Shown here piece after piece: positions 33,351-36,182 of a stretch of DNA of 36,182 nucleotides. Each line of letters starts with the position of its first letter. Position 1 is the stretch's first letter. Both the position numbers and the translations under genes were made by a program. The notes under the pieces were generated by a model. It made no database searches. It was not told where the DNA came from and saw only the letters and a program-made list of their open reading frames with translations. This DNA comes from Candidatus Bruticola papionis (GTDB lineage: Bacteria; Vulcanimicrobiota; Xenobia; Xenobiales; Xenobiaceae), in NCBI GenBank assembly GCA_002407045.1, contig DHKB01000031.1, forward strand, positions 1-36,182. Reading direction: 5' to 3'.

Positions 33351-34064
33351 CTAGCGAGCGGCAGCAGCGGTAGACTGAGTAGCGTTGAGAACGTCTACGC
33401 TAATGCTGGGGCCCATGGAGCTGGTCAAATAGATGGAACGAACATAGGTTCCTTTGACAGCTACGGGACGAGCCTTCAAAATGGCATCGAACAAGGTGCG
33501 GAAGTTCTGCTCGATTTTCTCAGCGTCAAAGCTGACTTTACCCAAAATACTGTGGATGCAGTTGTGCTTGTCGTTGCGATACTCGAGTTTGCCTTTTTTG
33601 AACTCGGAAATGGTCTTGGGCAAATCGGGGGTTACAGTGCCGGACTTGGGGTTAGGCATACGCGGACCTAACACACGACCGAGCTCTTTACCAATGACGC
33701 CCATAACGTCGGGAGTAGCAATGCAGATGTCAAAATCGGACCAACCGGACTTGATCTTGGCGATAATATCTTCGAAACCGGCTACATCAGCTCCGGCTCG
33801 CTCAGCGGCTTCGATCTTGTCAGCTTTGGTGATTACGCAAATACGAAGGGTCTTACCAGTGCCGTGGGGCAATACGATGGTGCCACGGATGTTCTGGTCG
33901 GACTTTTTGCAATCGATACCGAGATGGAAGTGAGCCTCAATGGTCTCATCGAACTTAGCATAGGAGAGTCTTTTTACTAAGTCTACGGCCTCGGTAAGGG
34001 TGTACATCTGGCCTTTTTCGATTTGCTTTAATGCTTCTGCGAATTTCTTACTCTTCTTCGCCAC
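33351..34064 (-). CDS. rplA: Ribosomal protein L1
   Basis: L1 binds 23S rRNA at the stalk that moves deacylated tRNA out of the E site, and in many bacteria represses its own operon. The 237-residue protein shows the family pattern: YAKFDETIEAHFHLGIDCKKSDQNIRG at the start of the fold, ATPDVMGVIGKELGRVLGPRMPNPKSGTVTPD, and KARPVAVKGTYVRSIYLTSSMGPSI near the C-terminus. The length is typical. The start is GTG 34064 with GGAGG six bases upstream. It is last in the cluster. A terminator and tRNA-Ala follow, so rplJ-rplL do not follow directly. Confidence 0.98.
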   Translation of the reverse strand: MAKKSKKFAEALKQIEKGQMYTLTEAVDLVKRLSYAKFDETIEAHFHLGIDCKKSDQNIRGTIVLPHGTGKTLRICVITKADKIEAAERAGADVAGFEDIIAKIKSGWSDFDICIATPDVMGVIGKELGRVLGPRMPNPKSGTVTPDLPKTISEFKKGKLEYRNDKHNCIHSILGKVSFDAEKIEQNFRTLFDAILKARPVAVKGTYVRSIYLTSSMGPSISVDVLNATQSTAAAAR

Positions 34065-34162
34065 TTTAAACCTCCAATGTGGTGCTGCAGGTTGATAAAT
34101 ATTTCAACCCTCCCACTGACGCCTCTCTTTTTTTTGTTCGGCGTGTACGTAATTTTGGTTAA

Positions 34163-34588
34163 TTAGCCCTCTACGACGATACCAGCGCTGCGAGCGGTGC
34201 CGGCGATGATTTTCATGGCGGCTTCGATGTCGTTAGCGTTGAGGTCTTTCATCTTGATCTCGGCAATTTTGCGGATCTGAGCGGAAGTTACGGTGCCGAC
34301 CTTAGTTTTGTTAGGCTCGGCAGAACCGTGCTGAATACCGGCTTCCTTGAGGAGCAAGGTCTTGGCCGGAGGGGTCTTGGTGATGAAGGAGAAGGTCTTG
34401 TCCTCGTAAACGGTGATTTCTACGGGGATGATCATTCCTACATCTTTGGAAGTGCGTTCGTTATACTGTTTAACGAACTCCATGATGTTGAGGCCGTGCT
34501 GACCCAAAGCAGGACCAACAGGGGGGGCGGGGTTAGCCTTACCCGCAGGAATTTGTAATTTAATGATGGCCTTTACTTTCTTCGCCAT
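34163..34588 (-). CDS. rplK: Ribosomal protein L11
   Basis: L11 forms part of the GTPase-associated centre of the large subunit and is needed for the stringent response through RelA. The 141-residue protein matches the family from end to end: IKLQIPAGKANPAPPVGPALGQHGLNIMEFVKQYNERT at the N-terminus, FITKTPPAKTLLLKEAG in the middle, and the C-terminal RNA-binding part ending ARSAGIVVEG. ATG 34588 has AGAGG upstream. It lies between nusG (77 bases) and rplA (98 bases) in the standard order. Confidence 0.99.
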   Translation of the reverse strand: MAKKVKAIIKLQIPAGKANPAPPVGPALGQHGLNIMEFVKQYNERTSKDVGMIIPVEITVYEDKTFSFITKTPPAKTLLLKEAGIQHGSAEPNKTKVGTVTSAQIRKIAEIKMKDLNANDIEAAMKIIAGTARSAGIVVEG

Positions 34589-34665
34589 TTTCTACACCTC
34601 TGTAGCTGAAGCTGTACTTTTCTCGAAAAACAACATCAAGTTGCTTCATAGGGAAAAAGCAGCTG

Positions 34666-35331
34666 CTAGATTTTTTCAACTTGACCGAATTCAAGAGTGG
34701 TCTTCACTGTGCGACCAAACATCTCGACATTAAGACCGAGTTTCTCACTCTCTGGATTAACTTCGATTACTTCGCCTATTTGATTCTGTAAAGCACCACT
34801 GATAACGCGAACCGTCTGACCAATTTCCAGCTCAAGCTTTATTTTCTTAGGTGCAGACAAGCCCATCAATTGCTTGATTTTTTCCACTTCGTCTTTGGGA
34901 AGGGGAACTGGCTTTAAGCCAGGGCTGACGAAACCGGTGACGCCGGGAGTGTTGCGGACAACGTACCAAGAGCGGTCATTCATTTTCATCTGGATGAGAA
35001 CGTAACCGGGATAAATCTTTCTCTTGATGGTGCGTCGCTTTTGCTTTTTGTTTCCGTCAGTACTAAAACTGACTTCCTCCTCGACGGGCACCAGAACTTG
35101 GAAGATCTGGTCGCGCATATTCTGAGTTAAAATACGCTTAGTGAGGTTCTCAGAAACCTTGTTTTCGTATCCGGAGTATGTATGAACTACATACCACTTA
35201 GGAGCGTCAGGATCGTTCTCGTCAAATTCGGGAGCGCTCTCGACTGCTTTCTCCGAGGTCTCTTCTTCTGAAGCAGAGGACAACTCTTCGGCTTCAAAAT
35301 CCTCAGTCTGCGTTATTTTATCTTCTGTCAT
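34666..35331 (-). CDS. nusG: Transcription termination/antitermination factor NusG
   Basis: NusG binds RNA polymerase, suppresses pausing and links it to Rho or the ribosome. I chose ATG 35331, with AAAGG nine bases upstream; ATG 35337 is in frame but too close to that site. Of 221 residues, the first ~45 are acidic and low-complexity (AEELSSASEEETSEKAVES) and precede the NGN domain (KWYVVHTYSGYENKVSENL, then YPGYVLIQMKMNDRSWYVVRNTPGVTGFV). A KOW domain ends the protein (GQTVRVISGALQNQIGEVIEV). The acidic extension is longer than in E. coli NusG (181 residues). It sits between secE and rplK. Confidence 0.97.
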   Translation of the reverse strand: MTEDKITQTEDFEAEELSSASEEETSEKAVESAPEFDENDPDAPKWYVVHTYSGYENKVSENLTKRILTQNMRDQIFQVLVPVEEEVSFSTDGNKKQKRRTIKRKIYPGYVLIQMKMNDRSWYVVRNTPGVTGFVSPGLKPVPLPKDEVEKIKQLMGLSAPKKIKLELEIGQTVRVISGALQNQIGEVIEVNPESEKLGLNVEMFGRTVKTTLEFGQVEKI

Positions 35332-35437
35332 GGTCATACACCTTTGAGCAATCAAACTAAGCTTTTAGCTTTTTCTGTCGTTCCAGTAGAATCTGCATTC
35401 CGCGATCGGAGTTTTTTTCACTCCAGATACAGTCAGG

Positions 35438-35779
35438 TTAAACCGAAGCCTCAGTTGTACCAAACAACGCGGTTAGTATTTTATTTACAATTCCCATGTA
35501 GCACGAAACCATAATCAAGGTAACCAACACTACGATGGTCGCGGCGCGAAGCTCTTTGGCTGTAGGCCAGGAAACTCGCCCCCACTCATCTTTCACAGAT
35601 ACTAAAAACTTGACTATCTTATCGTAAAGGCCGACTAAACCGGTGGTCTCATGTAAAGCTACATTCTTTTTAGAACTGCCGGTGTCTTGAGACTTTGTCG
35701 AACCTGCTGCAGGGGATTGGTCTTTCTTAATTCCGCCGCGACGGGCTTTATTGCGCGCTGCGCTACCGGAACTAGCCAC
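35438..35779 (-). CDS. secE: Preprotein translocase subunit SecE
   Basis: SecE clamps SecY in the inner-membrane Sec channel. The 113-residue protein has the conserved amphipathic helix DEWGRVSWPTAKELRAATI followed by a single membrane segment (VVLVTLIMVSCYMGIVNKIL), so it is the short, one-span form. About 55 basic, Ser/Gly-rich residues precede this. The start is GTG 35779, two bases after the rpmG stop; its ribosome site (AAGGAG) lies inside the end of rpmG, so the two are coupled. Confidence 0.95.
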   Translation of the reverse strand: MASSGSAARNKARRGGIKKDQSPAAGSTKSQDTGSSKKNVALHETTGLVGLYDKIVKFLVSVKDEWGRVSWPTAKELRAATIVVLVTLIMVSCYMGIVNKILTALFGTTEASV

Positions 35780-35781
35780 GA

Positions 35782-35946
35782 CTACTTAGTCTCCTTGTGA
35801 AGCGTGTGCTTTTTGCAAAAACGGCAGTACTTCTTGATCTCCATACGATCGGGATCGTTCTGCTTGTTCTTCTTAGTCGCGTAATTGCGGCGCTTGCAGC
35901 TCTGGCAAGCTAAGTTGATGATTACGCGCACTTCTTTCTTGGCCAT
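35782..35946 (-). CDS. rpmG: Ribosomal protein L33 (zinc-binding form)
   Basis: The start is ATG 35946 with AAGGAG about eight bases upstream. The 54-residue protein matches L33: VRVIINLACQSCKRRNYATKK, then MEIKKYCRFCKKHTLHKETK. Both CxxC pairs are present, so this is the zinc-binding (C+) version rather than the Cys-free paralogue made under zinc starvation. It is first in the visible rpmG-secE-nusG-rplK-rplA operon. The 236 bases upstream to the window edge show no gene and no clear promoter. Confidence 0.96.
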   Translation of the reverse strand: MAKKEVRVIINLACQSCKRRNYATKKNKQNDPDRMEIKKYCRFCKKHTLHKETK

Positions 35947-36182
35947 TTTGACTCTCCTTGTCAACTATTTGGCGGTAAACCTAAAAAAGAGCCCTGACAG
36001 TAATCCCGCCATATCATGGCTTCACAGATCACTCCAGAACCCTTTTTCACTAGAGGCCCCACCCGTCAAAAAAAGAACAACCGAAGTCGTTCCCATTCTG
36101 ACCGTTAATTTTGCTGACCACAGACTACTTTCTAGTAGCCTGCGATTAACAAAACAATACATGGAGCTGAGAAACAGGCTCG

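Overview
The window is ordinary bacterial chromosome. There is no integrase, transposase, plasmid or phage gene in it. It shows strong Shine-Dalgarno sites (AGGAGG/GGAG), ATG, GTG and TTG starts, factor-independent terminators and two tRNA genes with encoded CCA. By eye the GC content is in the mid-40s. An O-antigen-ligase-type membrane protein, a complete oleABCD hydrocarbon pathway and a very TPR-rich, roadblock-containing operon suggest an uncultivated, Gram-negative-type lineage. I cannot name the phylum from sequence alone.

Region 1 (1-13324, + strand) is a run of seven genes that reads like one operon and ends at a 20-bp-stem terminator. It encodes two giant TPR proteins, an anchored protein with a tandem FAPPK-type repeat, a protein with two DUF4388/PATAN-like modules, a roadblock/LC7 (MglB-like) protein, a TPR protein with an apparent C-terminal roadblock-like domain, and a Wzy/WaaL-type polytopic protein with a TPR tail. 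The set suggests a membrane-attached scaffold tied to small-GTPase-type regulation and to surface glycan or glycoprotein export. It is my best candidate for an undescribed system.

Region 2 (13409-21450) holds a C39-like cysteine peptidase facing away from a Lon protease that carries a long acidic N-terminal extension. After Lon come a rhomboid-fold protein lacking the catalytic histidine, an AI-2E-family membrane protein, a PlsC acyltransferase, tRNA-Leu(CAG) and RNase HI.

Region 3 (21763-26997, + strand) is a HIT hydrolase gene followed by oleA-oleB-oleC-oleD. This is the full pathway from two acyl-CoAs to a long-chain internal olefin, closed by a strong terminator.

Region 4 (27008-32910, - strand) contains a LON-domain-like protein, a GAF/HD-GYP c-di-GMP phosphodiesterase, a radical SAM/SPASM enzyme with a PqqD-like N-terminus, a 97-residue protein with seven cysteines just upstream of it, and a HIRAN + J-domain-like gene pair. 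The radical SAM/Cys-rich pair is the second candidate for something new.

Region 5 (33088-35946, - strand) is tRNA-Ala(GGC) and the translation/secretion cluster rpmG-secE-nusG-rplK-rplA. A terminator and the tRNA follow rplA, so the usual rplJ-rplL-rpoB continuation is absent here.
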